Part shown: positions 10,022-22,212 of the stretch, piece after piece | How the letters are laid out: each line of letters begins with the position of its first letter | How positions within the stretch are numbered: the first letter of the stretch is position 1 | DNA from: Annona cherimola | Lineage: Eukaryota > Streptophyta > Magnoliopsida > Magnoliales > Annonaceae | Length of the DNA: 64,000 nt | NCBI GenBank assembly: GCA_030490835.1 | Contig: CM059975.1 | Span: forward strand, 30,226,133-30,290,132 | Reading direction: 5' to 3' | Program-made: the position numbers and the translations under genes | The notes under the pieces: generated by a model | What the model was told of the DNA's origin: nothing | Seen by the model: the letters and a program-made list of their open reading frames with translations, nothing else | Databases searched by the model: none

Positions 10022-10821
10022 ATATTTAAAAAACGCAACGGTTAATTACAACTAACATTCAAATGACATGATAAAGAGATATATTTTATTTTTTAATGCA
10101 ATAGCGAATCCCTATCATGTAAACAACATTTTTTTTAAGAAATCAACGAATTAAAAGAAATGGCATGATTTTAACGAATCTTTTTTAAAACAAAATACAC
10201 CAACTGCTATATGATTTGAATAAGTGATTTTTTTTTAAGAAATGAAACAGTAACTGCTGTTGTATAAATAGTTTTTTTTAAAAAAAAATTATTTCAACGG
10301 CCCAAAGCAAACAGCCTCACTAGCCTCACTCCAGTGCACATTTTCTTAAAAAAAAAAAAAAAAAAAAAAAACTTAATACAAAGGGCGTGCTAAATGCAAC
10401 GACGTGAAGCTTACAAAGAAAAATGAATATATATATATATAAGAACCTATCGTGTGCAGATGCACTGTAGTCCGCTACAAAATGAGTCCAGTACATATTA
10501 AAATATAATAATACTTTATACAACCATTTATGCATATAAAAATCATATTTTAGACGGTTTAGATGTTGAAAATATCATTTTAACCTTGATATTTACATTA
10601 AACTATTTTATTGCGTTGATTTCGTACAATTTTAATATATGACACACATATATATGTTGAATTTAGATGAAAATTGGTATGTTAATAAAGTGAATAGTTC
10701 TGTATATAATTGGTGGAGTAGATTTCTTATTCATGATCAAGTGGGCCCCATAGTACACGGATTGTATCACAATTATGGCGGAGTCCGAATGCACTTGATT
10801 ATTTTCCTATATGTATATATA
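10022..10821. other. AT-rich non-genic stretch
   Basis: No gene seen. It contains homopolymer A runs (around 10349-10371) and, at about 10480-10670, an inverted partial copy of the MITE family found at 10822-11345. Confidence 0.6.
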
Positions 10822-11345
10822 TGTCCCGCTTCTATAAAACCTCATTTCTATATAACCCCCTCCATTTTTAAAATTTTGATGGATGATAGAAAATTTACTT
10901 CATCCATTGTATTTAGTATCATTTATAATATCCTAAAAACCCTTTTATTTTTTTAATTTTACTGCATATGGGTTCCATCTATTAATACATAAAATCAACG
11001 TAATAAAATAGTTTAATGCTAAAATATTAACTTTAAAGTAGTTTTTCAACATCTAAACCATCTAAAATATCAATGATATTTGGAAAAATCATTCTATGAA
11101 GTATTGTTATATTCTAATACATGTGCGAATAAATATAAGCATTTTGCATAATTTACATATGAATATATATGTTTTTCAATAAATGCGGCTCATAAACATA
11201 CTTGATCGAGATGAAACTTGGTCTTCTAGATAAACAAATGATGTTAAACATAATGAATAGATTAAATTTTCCACCGAGGATCAAACTTTCAAAAATAGAA
11301 GGGATTACATAAGACCGCTTATATGTAACCAGGTTGCATAAAGAC
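10822..11345 (+). mobile_element. MITE family A copy (GCTTCTATGAAAC ends)
   Basis: About 520 bp beginning CCCGCTTCTATAAAACC. It matches along its length the copies at 20230-20785 (inverted), 42045-42545 and 52362-52868, with a partial copy at 40200-40440. Shared internal marks include a CTTGATCGRGATGA block and TCTAGATAAACAAAT. Its ends show related inverted motifs around GCTTCTAT. It has no coding capacity. The superfamily is not clear. Confidence 0.6.
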
Positions 11346-12526
11346 ACTTTTAAAAAGTTAATATGGGAAGTGATGCCAAAATATGTTGGGCGTAACCGAA
11401 GACTGGAAAAATGTATGCAGATGCCAAAAACAAAATGCAGATGATGAGTAATGGATGTACACAGTACAGGAAGGAGAAAAAAATGAAGATGGTATGGGTT
11501 TTCCCGAGGTGAAGAATGCCTCCGGCTACTGGGATATTTTTTTGGGTGAAAATGGCCTTTTTTGAACGGGTGGAGGAGATTGCTATTATAAGCTGGGATG
11601 TTGTAATAATTTTTCTGCAAGTTTTAGCTGGGTATTGTTTTACAAATTAGAGTAAGAAGATGGACTTTCTGTCAAATTCTCCTACCCAGCTGGGGGCCAG
11701 CTGTGGGGCCAGCTGTGCACAGCTATGGGATGATCTCCTTTCTTGTACATTGATTTGTATCTTCATCTTTGCCTTATCTCTTCTTGTTTTTGCCTTGATT
11801 TTGATGTATCCTACCATTGTTGATGTTCCTTGATCTATTAACAGTTTGGATCTCCAATTCGTAGCTTAAATCTTGTAGTTTTGTATTCTCACTTATGCAA
11901 ATCTCCACATTTTCTTGGTCAAAAGTATCTTGACCCTTCGAAAACCTATGAAATGTTGATTTTTGGTTTGATCCAAACAATTCGTCATGTTGCTCTTGAC
12001 TCATTTAACTTGAGAAAAATATTTTCCGTTTCAACATGAGTATAGATTGCTCTTGAGTTTGCAACCGTTGCTTCCAAAATGAGCTTGTTGGCATTGAAAT
12101 GGGAGATGTGATTGAATATATCCATATGCACTTAGGCTCAGTGCATCGGGATGTGTTTAATCTATTTTTTATTTTTTTTGAAATTTTAAATTATGAAAAA
12201 TGTCACTAATTTTAAAAAATTCAAAAAAATATGCAAATCTCCAAAAATAGTAAAACTTGATACACAAGTTTAACATACTTAGATTAAAAATTGTATAAAA
12301 AATTTAAAAAATAGATTTTTATATCATGGTACACCAAAGCTAAGTGCACCCAGATATATAGGAAGAGTACCCATGAAATAGTCCCTACAAAATTTTAAGC
12401 TTTTAAGTGCATTATTAGTAGAAAAATAGCCCAGTCATTTTCTTGGTGGGTTATCGAGTGTAAAAACATATGTATCTCGTGTTTTAAGTCTTTATATTTT
12501 AGGTTGGGTGTTTGCACTTATAATTT
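11346..12526. other. Non-genic stretch
   Basis: No recognised gene. A - strand ORF at 11774-12004 (76 codons) matches nothing I know. Around 12130-12355 there is a small AT-rich element whose two ends share a TTAG/CTAAGTGCAC-like inverted motif. Confidence 0.4.
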
Positions 12527-12535
12527 AAAAATATA

Positions 12536-13744
12536 GGAGAATTCTCATATATATATCCATGTATTTTTTTCTGTAATTTCTCTTATATCCACAAATTTTT
12601 AAATATTTTTCTCACACTCATGAAATTTTTATTAAATTCCTTTCTTACCCATGAACTGACGGCAGAGAATAACACGTGTTAGTTCCGCTGAATATGCCCT
12701 GGCATAACCAGTTAGCCATAACAGATTGCGTCTTCTTCTCGGGCATGCGAGGAGGCTGCACCAAGCTCTGCATTCTCCAACACAACTAATTTGAATCAGA
12801 GAATGCATTGTCTGCTGTGGCAGCTGATGGGGAAGCAACGACCATTAGAAATGTTCATATCTTCGATTTTTAGGAAGAGCAAGGAAGATTAGGGGAAGGG
12901 GCTGTCAGCAGTAGAATGCATCGTCGATGATGTAATTGCTGAGTTTGCTCCTGATGAAGCCGATAGAGAGAGATGAATGCAAGCACCGACAGCCAAAGCA
13001 AATGCGATAGAATTTGGTCATCCTTAAGCATTCCAATTAAGAAGGAATTTCCAACCACCTTCACGAATCCTACAGCTAAATCAGAACAACACACTGTATT
13101 ATCAAATCACACAATTGTTCAAGAAAATGACAATTTGGTTTGTGACACTAATCCATCCAAGGATTCGGAAGAGAACAGTGTTTTAAATTTTGAAGCAGAA
13201 CTGGAATCCGAGCGGATCTCTATGCCAAGCTATGCATTCTCCAACGCCACTTCTCGGGCTTGAGGTCACGGTGGCAGACGTCGCGGCTGTGGTAGTAATG
13301 GACGGCCCATCACCACACTACTCAAATGCCACTCTATTCCTCCTCATCTCCGACGTTAATTAGACATCATTCGCTTCCATGTTATCTGTTTCGTCATTAG
13401 ATCTGAAAACCCACAAAACCATCATCGTTGGTTTGTTTCTTATCAGAAGACGAATTCAAAGTATTAACAGCGCATTATTTTTTTCTCCAAAAAAAAATAG
13501 TGCAGTATTTAGATGGTAGGAGATGCAGAATGGGAAAGATGATGGCGGCAGATGGCTAGTTTTGGTATTTTGTTAATATAAAAAATTTTTAAAAAGGAAA
13601 AACTCACATGCAGCAAATGGACAGTGATGGTACGAGTACGGGAGGAATTTTGGGTAAAATTCGTGGGTGTAAAAGAAATATTTAAAAATTTATAGTATAA
13701 GAGGAATTATGGGCAAGATATGTTGGTATATTTGGAAATTTCTT
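12536..13744. mobile_element. Non-autonomous MULE-type element with unique interior
   Basis: The ends are inverted repeats of about 100 bp (left GGAGAATTCTCATATA, right end reverse-complements to AAGAAATTTCCAAATATACC). The flanks carry a perfect 9-bp duplication AAAAATATA at 12527-12535 and 13745-13753. The same TIR family flanks short elements at 42786-43225 and 53186-53662. Here, however, the interior (about 12640-13560) is about 0.9 kb of more GC-rich sequence. It has a 96-codon + ORF at 12973-13263 and two copies of the phrase CCAAGCT-TGCATTCTCCAAC. That is compatible with a captured host fragment (Pack-MULE-like), but I do not recognise the source. Confidence 0.7.
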
Positions 13745-14030
13745 AAAAATATATACACCATTGATATCTTTATATCATTTTTCAGTTAGCACCATTTGAG
13801 TTTTATAAATTTTCATTATTAATGGTGAAAATCATATTTTAAATATATACAATTTGACTTTTAAAATAACATTAAAAAATTGTTTTCGGACGACTTCGCG
13901 ACTTCGGTTGCGGGTTGTGGGTTGCGAGAGCTGAAGCTGCTCTCGGTGGCATGTGTAGGCTGGGCATCGTTGTAATCCTCTTCTGCGCTTGTCAGGTTTG
14001 TTTGAAGATGCGGCGGCTGCATATATGTGA

Positions 14031-14876
14031 AATGCTTGTGTGACAATTGATATGTTAAATCTCTTCGTTAATTTTTGCTAATATTATATGCATGGTTTGT
14101 GACATTCGTTCTTATGTGTTATGTATGATGCATTATTCAAGATGTGTGGTTATAAAGGGTTGTTCATGACCCTTGGTTAACATGAGGAGAGGGTTGTTCA
14201 TAGACCTTGGTTGACATGAGGAGAGGATTATTTGTGGCCCTTCTGTTGCATGTGGTTATATGTATATGTTCTTGGGTGTGGGTGTTAGACCCACATGTCT
14301 TATATGGTCATTTAGGAATCATATTTTTACAACACTGTCATGACATGTGTATCCAAAGTCTTACTTATTTTCACTCTATACTAACTACTATTTACTTACT
14401 GAGTCTATTTAACTCATATGGTTTGTTATTTGTCATTAAATCACAGGCCAAGGAAAAAGCCTTGAGATGGGACCGGAGAAGGACAATCTTAGAGACCATT
14501 AAATTAACATTTGTGTACTTAGTTATTTTGACTTTAGGCTTTTTTTTTATATACTAATGCATATAGAATTTACTTAGTTATATCCAACTATGACAAATAT
14601 TCTGCATTCAGATATTTTGAATTTGATTACAATCTATATACACACAAATTACAATGACTTTCTTACTATATGGATGTTTATATAGTATCGAAATGCAAAT
14701 GTATAAATGTAGGGCTAAATGTTATATTATGGAATGAAATTGAGATGCTTATGAATAACAGGTCATGTATTCTATACCACTCCCTTATACTTTATGAGAA
14801 GATACTACCGAATTTTTCTTAGGTCATATGGCACCTATCGACTAATCATTGAGGATGTTTAGGCAATGAGACATTA
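14031..14876 (+). mobile_element. LTR relic related to the LTR at 61.4-63.2 kb
   Basis: Co-linear with about 62368-63173 of the gypsy LTR near the window end. It shares AAATGCTTGTGTGACA, TGTTATGTATGATGC, a duplicated GACATGAGGAGAGG block, the TTACTGRGTCTATTTA stretch and CAGGCCA. It ends at a decayed copy of GGGGCGTTACA. The 5' part of the LTR is not recognisable and there is no primer site after it, so it is a truncated solo LTR or fragment. The 116-codon ORF at 14207-14557 lies inside it and is not a gene. Confidence 0.7.
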
Positions 14877-15402
14877 TATGGATGAATTGAAATTTCAATG
14901 CATGTGGTTGCATTAAAACAACACCCGAGTTTAGGACATCACAAATTAAGGTAGTTAACAACAATAGCATCTGAGACTGTGTTTGACTATTCAGGAGTAG
15001 ATGGTGCACTATTTATAGGCATGGTGGGAGCCATTCCAGTGTTGGGATTTATCTATTTGGAATAATGGCCATTGCTATCTCTACATGATGCAAAGAAGGA
15101 AACAAAAAAGGCTTTTACTTTTGATTCCAACCTAAAATTCAAAATTGATTCTACCAAAATAAAATTGTGTCAAGATTGGGATTCTCGTTTTGTTAGATGT
15201 ACTTTTACCACTCCTTTCTCTATATACAACGGTTAGGTTTCTAAAGGATGTGAAAGATTTTCAAATGTTCTCTCCCTCTCTCTCTCCCATAGATAAATTA
15301 GGGAGTTATTTCTCTCAAGTGGCTAACCTCTGTTTGTCCAATCTGTTGTCCAATTGGATACTTGTGAATGTGAACACATGTCCTTTTGGGGTATGACGCT
15401 CA
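14877..15402. other. Non-genic stretch
   Basis: Nothing recognised; AT-rich, with a short CT-repeat near 15270-15290. Confidence 0.5.
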
Positions 15403-15411
15403 TATAAATAT

Positions 15412-15804
15412 GAGAAATGATCCTATTAGCCCATGCAAAGCAAATATTTTATTTAGCTCACCTTAAAAAACTCATTTACAACACTTTTCAAAACTTTTTC
15501 CTTTGTATACTTATTCATCTAAGCGTATTTAATATATAAACCAACTTTTACCATTTTTAAATATGTGTATTTATTTTTTGAGATTTTTAAACATCTATGT
15601 GTATATATGTATTGAAAATATCCATGTCTTTAAAAATCTTTAAAAAATGTATACACATATCCCAAAAAAGTAAAATTTGGTTTATATGTTAAATACGCTT
15701 AGATAAATAAGTGTATGAAGAAAAAAGAAAAAATACTAGAAATGGGCTTTTTATATGGGCTAAGCGAGATATTTGCTTAGTCTGAACTAACAGGATCACT
15801 TCTC
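15412..15804. mobile_element. Foldback MITE with 9-bp target duplication
   Basis: About 393 bp. The ends GAGAAATGATCCT and (reverse complement) GAGAAGTGATCCT continue as inverted repeats through most of the element. It is flanked by the perfect duplication TATAAATAT at 15403-15411 and 15805-15813. A sister copy lies at 27054-27442. The duplication length suggests a MULE-type relative. Confidence 0.8.
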
Positions 15805-15813
15805 TATAAATAT

Positions 15814-17330
15814 AACGAATGGATTAGGAGTCCGTTTTGTTGGGTGTAAAAAAATGTTGGAATTTTTTGTGGGAAAACTTTGAAAATGTCATAAGGCGTT
15901 GTGATATGACCGAGGTAATGGTTATGAATAAAGATGATAAAAATAAAAGAAATAAGATATTTTATAAAAAATGTGCAAAATAATTGAAATGTAAAGATAA
16001 TAATTTAAAAAGTAGAGTAATTGGGTAATTAAGATTTTTTTCAAGATTGGGTAATTAAGATATTAATTATAAAAAATTAGGTAAGAAGAAGTGATAAAAT
16101 ATTTTTTTATACATCTTATTTTACTAGACTTATGTTGTAAGGTTTATTATCCTATTGGTCAAGATTAACATAAGCTTATGCTAGTTTGGGTTAAAAGGCT
16201 TTTTCAATTTTTTTTTTGCAAAAATATTTTTATAATTGTATTTAACTCAAATACGAATTTATAATTTTTCATATACCTTTGTTTACAAAAATTAACATTT
16301 TCTAGAGAATAAAAATGACTCCAATACACCCATTGTCAATTTTTGAAGATACCAAATATATATGCTTACTAAAAAAATATTAAATTGAGATATAAATTAA
16401 ATGCATCAGAAAAAAGTATTTTCATGAAATTTTTTAAAAAATTACACGTTTTAGTGCGGTGGCTCATAAATTTATGCTAGCTTCTAGCTAAAAATGTGAT
16501 AACCCTATGAAAAGCATATGATCTTTTACACAAATTTTGTAAGACCAAAAATATTAATTTTTATTCGTTTGAAAAATTTTTGTAAAATTGTTAAGCTAAA
16601 TATATTTAATATATGGACTAAATTTTATGATTTGGAAAATTGTATATATTTATTTTTAATTTTTAAATATAGAGCATTTTAGTAATTTGTAACCATTTGA
16701 AGATTACTAAAATAATCATTTGTTTAAAAATACAAAATAAATGTATAAATTTTTAAAAATTGTAAAAATTAGTTTATAGATTAAATATATCAAGATTAAC
16801 TATTTTATTTAAAAAATTTTGAAAAATAAAAAATATATTTTTTCTGTTAAATGATCAAACATCTTACGAAATAAGTTTAAACCATGATATCATTAAAACA
16901 AGAGACAATTCGATATTTAGGCATAGGCTGATTTTAATGCATCCTGGGTACAAAATTTTATTTTTTAAATATTTTTTTATAAAATTGTTAATCTAAGTAT
17001 ATTTAATATATAAACCAAATTTACTATTTTTGAAAATATGTATATATTTTTTATTTTTAAAATAGGAGAGGTTTTAGTCATTTTTAAATGACTAAAATAC
17101 CTTTGTTTTTTTTTAAAATCAAAAAATATAATTTATACATCTCCAAAAATTGTAAAATTAATATATAAGTTAAACACGGGACTTGGTCATATGTCCCGAA
17201 AATAGGAAAGGTTTTAGTCATTTTTAAATGACTAAAATACTTTTTTTTAAAAAAAATCAAAAAATATAATTTATACATATCCAAAAATTGTAAAATTAAT
17301 ATATAAGTTAAACACGAGTCCTGGTTGTAT
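15814..17330. other. Very AT-rich MITE-derived stretch
   Basis: No gene. It holds several degenerate copies of the core TATTTAATATATAAACCAA-type sequence shared by the foldback elements of this window. It includes a direct duplication: the block starting AAAATAGGAGAGGTTTTAG near 17060 recurs near 17199 over about 120 bp. Confidence 0.55.
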
Positions 17331-17656
17331 GCTCCCGGATGCGTACACCCATTTTAAAAAAAAAAATTGAATTTTTTTATAAAACTGTTAATCTAAATGT
17401 ATTTAACATATGTATTAATTTTTACTATTTTTGGAGTATTTTAGATATTTATTTTTGAATTTTGAAAATCAGTGGCATTTTAGTAATTTTAAAATTACCT
17501 AAAATGCCACTGATTTTCAAAAATAAAAAATAAATATCTAAAATGCTCAAAAAATGGTAAAAAATTATACACATATTAAATACACTTAGATTAACAATCT
17601 TGTAAAAAAAAATTTCAAAAAAAAAAACTAAAAAAAATAGTGTATGCACCCGGAGC
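17331..17656. repeat. 326-bp near-perfect foldback (long hairpin)
   Basis: The two halves are reverse complements about a centre near 17490. The innermost 30-base arms (17461-17490 and 17491-17520) differ only by one bulged base. Pairing continues outward to GCTCCCGGATGCGTACA on the left and TGTATGCACCCGGAGC on the right. This is a MITE-like element whose transcript would form a long hairpin, the kind of structure processed into small RNAs. Confidence 0.75.
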
Positions 17657-18601
17657 ATCGAGAGCCGGGAGCAGATAATCAGTTACTGTTAAACACACTT
17701 AGGTTAATAATTTTATAAAAAAAAAAAAATTAAATGGAGTTTTTCACCTAATGCAATGAAAGCATTGAAACATTACTGTATTTTGCCCTTCCGCATGCAT
17801 CCATCCATCATGCAGCTTGGCGACGTGATGGCATGTATGATGTATGCCACCATTTGTACGTGAACGTGAAACCGTGCAGGCACAGCAGCTCCACTTCCAA
17901 TTTCCAAATTTCCAATAATGGGAAGTTGAACTTGGAACGGGACAAAATCCAAAATAAAATAAAATAAAATAAAATCAGCAGCAGCATTGACATGGACGAT
18001 CCACGCCTCGTCTTCTAGAATCTAGTCTTGCCTGCCCAGTCCGGTCATCTCATCGGCGAGCAAGGCGCGTGCACAACGTCCGCGTTGCTTCCAAGTTCCA
18101 CCACAATTATTCATCTCTACCGTCCACGTGACTGATAGATGAGCCCGGGTTACCTGCGGAAGGTTCCTCGAGCCGGCCCCAGATGTGCCTCTAGAACAAA
18201 TGACGGTCAGCAAAAACAGCGGAACCCACGTTCCAATTTTTCGAATGCTGGGGCTGGAAATGTTCGTCAAGTTCAAAATTACGTACTGGGGATGGGATCG
18301 AGTACGAGATGTGAATTTTTCATTCCAAAAAAACTTTTATTATTCTCAAATCTCAATGCATGACAACATTATTATGCACGACTTTCTTGCGTCTAATTTT
18401 TTTTTCTTAAATACCAATATACAATAATATTTTTCATTTCATCCTAATCATGAAAGGATAATGTTAAACTTAATCAAAAATTAACAATTAAAATAAAATA
18501 ATTTAAAACAAATAATTTCCTTGAAATTAAGAATAAATTGTTTAGGTTTGAAATTCCTTTATTTTTCAAGACGAGTCTTGATCATATGGGCACGAATATA
18601 A
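17657..18601. other. Non-genic stretch with a GC-rich island
   Basis: It contains an (AAAAT)n microsatellite at 17951-17975. From about 18000 to 18310 there is a GC-rich stretch with a G-box (CACGTG at 18125-18130). This island looks like remnant promoter or 5' gene sequence, but no ORF in it is recognisable. Confidence 0.4.
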
Positions 18602-18753
18602 GGCTTTGTTTGGTTGGACAACTTGCTCATGGCTTAGCCCATAGTGTAATGCTTTTATAAAGAAGAAGTTTTAATTTGCTTCATTCAACAACATCATTTT
18701 TTTATTGATATATATATTTTATATTCTTCTCAATTTGTATTCCAAACAAGCCC
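18602..18753. mobile_element. Small MITE (GGCTTTGTTTGG ends)
   Basis: The left end GGCTTTGTTTGG and right end CCAAACAAGCC are inverted repeats about 150 bp apart, with AT-rich sequence between. The size and TIR resemble common plant MITEs. Superfamily not assigned. Confidence 0.5.
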
Positions 18754-19220
18754 TGAGATATTCTTACAACTTTAACTTTCACTATGGAGACAATATGCTC
18801 ATATCTATCAAGGTGATAAATACATAAGTTCTCACCTAATAGGCCGGAGCTTCCACTCAACAATTCAACACAAAAATATTATCTAATATATAAGAGAATG
18901 ACACCTCCACTATTCAAACCCATGTACACTTCTTGTCAGTCACCAATGTTACTTATGGGGCATTGCCCGATTGGCATTCAACATCTTTTAATGCTTTTTT
19001 TTTTTGGGCCAAGTATCGAACTCATAGAAGGATTCAAATGTAACATTCACTTGTAGGTCGCGAACGTGAGAATTTCACTTTTTCTTTCCTAAATTTTTGT
19101 TGCCAGCGTGAAATTATAAATCTGTCAAACACCTTGCGGAACATATAACTTCATTCGGCTGAGCAGTGGCACAACAATTTTATTAAAAATTAGTTTTAAT
19201 TTGCTTCTTTCAATAGTACT

Positions 19221-20050
19221 TTTTTTTCGATGAAAGGAAAAATCGTATCCCTACACCCTTTCAATATAAAAGGAGTTAGAGATAGGGTAATCCAAGCAAT
19301 TCATTGCCAAAAAATTATCTGTACAAATTTTTCCAAGAATAGCTTGGGGGGGATTACCCCACCAAACTGGTGAGCCTCAGGAGAACTCAACACCAGCTCA
19401 GCTAAGGAATGAGCAACCTCATTTCCTTGCCTTAAAACATGATAGACCGAGAAAGACATATTTCTCCTAAGTATGGTCCTAATTTCAGAAATTATCAAAC
19501 CCACCAGAGGGGTAATAGGTTCAATATTAGACAAAAAATTGCATAGAATGAGAGAGTCAGTTTCAACTTAGGCACTGCAAATATTAAGCTGGATTGCCCA
19601 TTTAAGTCCCAAAAGGAAGGCGGTAGCTTCCATAAGAATCGGTTCCGTCACCCCAACCTGTCTCCACCCTCTAGCTGCAACAAAGGCGCCTCGAGTATCT
19701 CTGATAACGGCTGCACACGCAAAAGCTTCCATGTTCCCTTGACTACGGGCATCCACATTAATCTTCACGAACCCCAGCGGCGGCTTGCACCACCGAGGCA
19801 CAAGAGATCTATCCAGCACTCCCGTCAGATCCAGGGATTTAGCATTCTGATGCTGATTAAGAAAATCCGCACACCATGCCAAAGTATCCATAAACCTCGG
19901 TTGCGCTCCCTCTTCCCTGAATTTGTTCCGAATATACCATACCCTCCAGCAGCACACAATGAAAAAAGTAATGTCCTCGGATCTGTTCATCCTCACTAAC
20001 ATCTTCAAAATCTCCTGGACCGATGCCTCCTGATATGTATTAAACTAGCA
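19221..20050 (-). mobile_element. 5'-truncated LINE, 3' end with RNase H
   Basis: The - strand encodes a LINE-type RNase H tail. The sense 3' end carries an A-run (read as T8 near 19219-19227). The flanks TTCAATAGTACTTTT (19209-19223) and TTCGATAGCACTTTT (20051-20065) match at 13 of 15 bases, consistent with an aged target-site duplication. The 5' truncation is typical for plant L1-type LINEs. Confidence 0.55.
19301..20008 (-). pseudogene. LINE RNase H domain, one stop
   Basis: Two ORFs in the same - strand frame (20008-19568, 146 codons; 19534-19301, 77 codons) are joined by a short segment containing one TAA at about 19568. The order fits the C-terminus of plant LINE polyproteins: a zf-RVT-like WRVWYIRNKF stretch, then RNase H. 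The RNase H has KPPLGFVKINVDA (first catalytic Asp), AAVIRDTRGAFVAA, the Glu in LMEATAFLLGL, VETDS just after the stop, and the late RQGNEVAHSLA motif. It is non-functional by the stop and lacks the endonuclease and most of the reverse transcriptase. Confidence 0.75.
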
Positions 20051-20229
20051 TTCGATAGCACTTTTGAATGCTATTTTTCGTATGAGACTCCATATACATA
20101 GCTTGTTTAGCCGAATAAGGCTTTGGAAAGTATTATTAGGTCAATGACCATGGAGTCAAATAAAGCCTAAGTCTATTTTTTATTTAGATTCTATGCATAC
20201 AGTTATTTATCTAAATAGTAATTATAAAA

Positions 20230-20785
20230 CGGGAATACTTCTATAAAAATAGGTTTCATAAAAGTGATTTCGTGAAGCCCTTTTCATTTTTGAAATGCTG
20301 ATTCTTGATAGAAATTCCAATCCATTCATTATATTTAACACCACTTGTTTAGCTAGGAGATCAAGTTTCAACCCAATACAATATGTGGATAGCCTACATT
20401 TGTTCAAAAATAGGTGAATTTATGTGTAAATTATGAAAAATGCTTCGATTGATTCACACATATATTAGAATGTAACAATAATTTATAGGATCATTTATCT
20501 ACATATTATTGATACTTTAGATGATTTAGATGTTGAAAAAACTATTTTAAAGTTGATATTTTAATATTGAACCATTTTATTAATATTGAACTATTTTATT
20601 ACGTTGATTTTACACATTTATAGATGAGACTCATATACAGTGAAATTAAAAAAATAAAAGAGTTTCTAGGATACTATAAATGATGCTAAATATAATGGAT
20701 ATAATAAATTTTCTATCAATCATCAAGATTTTAAAAATATAAGGAGTTTCATAAAAGAGGTTTCATTAAAGCATTCTCGATTATA
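20230..20785 (-). mobile_element. MITE family A copy, inverted
   Basis: Reverse-complement relative of 10822-11345. TTCTATAAAAATAGGTTTCAT at the left and a GGTTTCATTAAAGC-like right end are the degenerate termini. It contains ORFs (such as 20222-20407) that are only by-products. Confidence 0.55.
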
Positions 20786-21135
20786 AAAATACTTTAAAAC
20801 AGTACTTTCGAGCCATAAAATATTGGACCACATGTAAGTATTGAACATGGAGTTTTAATTCCAGCTGAATGTGTGTCGGCCTTTTTACGGAAGCTAATTA
20901 ATTCTATTTTCATTAACGTTGAAATTTCTCCTTTTTCTTCTAAAATTTTAGTCACCACTGTGGAAGGCATGAATTGCCAAACACCTGACAAATTTCATAA
21001 ATTGAAGTAGTGCTTGTCAAAAGCAGTATTTTCATGCATCCATGGAAAAGCAGGCATTTGAGCTCATCAAGTTACAATCGCCAGTTTTAATTTATCATGG
21101 GGCGTAATGGGCGTAAAGGGATAAGGGCATGAGAG

Positions 21136-21742
21136 TAGGGATGTTAATGGTCATGGTCAACCAGTTAACCCGCTCATTTAACCCGTTTATAAATGGGTTT
21201 GAGTTGGAATTTTTGAATAAATGGGTTATGATCCGCCAAGTCGTTTAACTATTTAATTAAATTAATGGATTAAGGTTGAGATTTTATAACTCGTCAACCG
21301 GTTTAGTAACCTATTTAACCCATATAACTTGTTCAACCCGTTTAATTCATTCAATCCATTTAACTCTCTTAACTCATTAAAGTTTTATATATATACATGT
21401 AAACCCTTTAGTTATTTTTCCTCTCTAAGTCTTCCTCAAGCCACGTAATTTACATTTTTTCACTGCTGCCCTAATTCCATTTTTCCGTTACTGTCATATT
21501 TCCATTTTTCCCACGCCGAAAACACCTTCTCGTCTCTCCCTACGAGATCATCATCTACTAGAGTTTGGCTTACAGGTTATTTGTTATACAACCCGTTAAC
21601 AATCCACCAACCTATTTATTAAATGGGTTAGAGTTGTGGTTTTTTAAATGAGTTAATAAACGGATTAGGGTTAAGATATTTTAAATGGGTTAGAATTATG
21701 ATTAAGCTCTAATCCGTCCAACCTAATCTATTAACACCCCTA
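21136..21742. mobile_element. hAT-type MITE with 8-bp duplication
   Basis: The ends TAGGGATGTTAAT and ATTAACACCCCTA are inverted repeats, with the perfect duplication CATGAGAG at 21128-21135 and 21743-21750. An 8-bp duplication with TAGGGRTGT-like ends is characteristic of hAT elements. The interior is full of ATGGGTTA/AACCCATTT-like inverted motifs and has no coding capacity. Confidence 0.8.
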
Positions 21743-21879
21743 CATGAGAGATGCAGAAGTGCAAGGCCAACTGCCGGATCCAAGGATTATTTGTAAAGTT
21801 TCAAAAAATTACAAATAACCCCTCATGAATCAAATCATTCATACTGTTCGCCCGACCTAAGAAGGGGAAAAAAGCGTGC

Positions 21880-22212
21880 ACGTAATAACCCCCTCTCTAG
21901 TGCTCTATCCCGCTGTCATTCTTCACTCCCCGTGCTACTACCTGATCAAATGCCTTGCCCCTGCTTGGTCGTTCCCCCTTCACATCTGATCCCATCTTCT
22001 CGATCAACTGGAGCCGGAAACCCATCTTCTTTGGCTTCTCTCTCCTCCTCGGCGGTTGGATCGGCCAAAGTCGAAAAAGCATCTTCTCCGGCTGCTTTGT
22101 CTTCCGCGACCACTCGATTGGCTGGAACCGAAAACTATCCTTTTTTGGCTACTTTTTTCCCTGCTCGTGATTGATATTAAGCCCCTCTCTCGCAGTTCGA
22201 TGATGAACTCCA
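21880..22212. other. GC-rich gene-like segment cut by the copia element
   Basis: Markedly more GC-rich than its surroundings, with Ser/Arg-rich ORFs on both strands that I cannot assign. It stops at the copia insertion and resumes at 25743, so the original sequence is split by 3.5 kb. It may be the 5' region of a lost gene. Confidence 0.35.
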
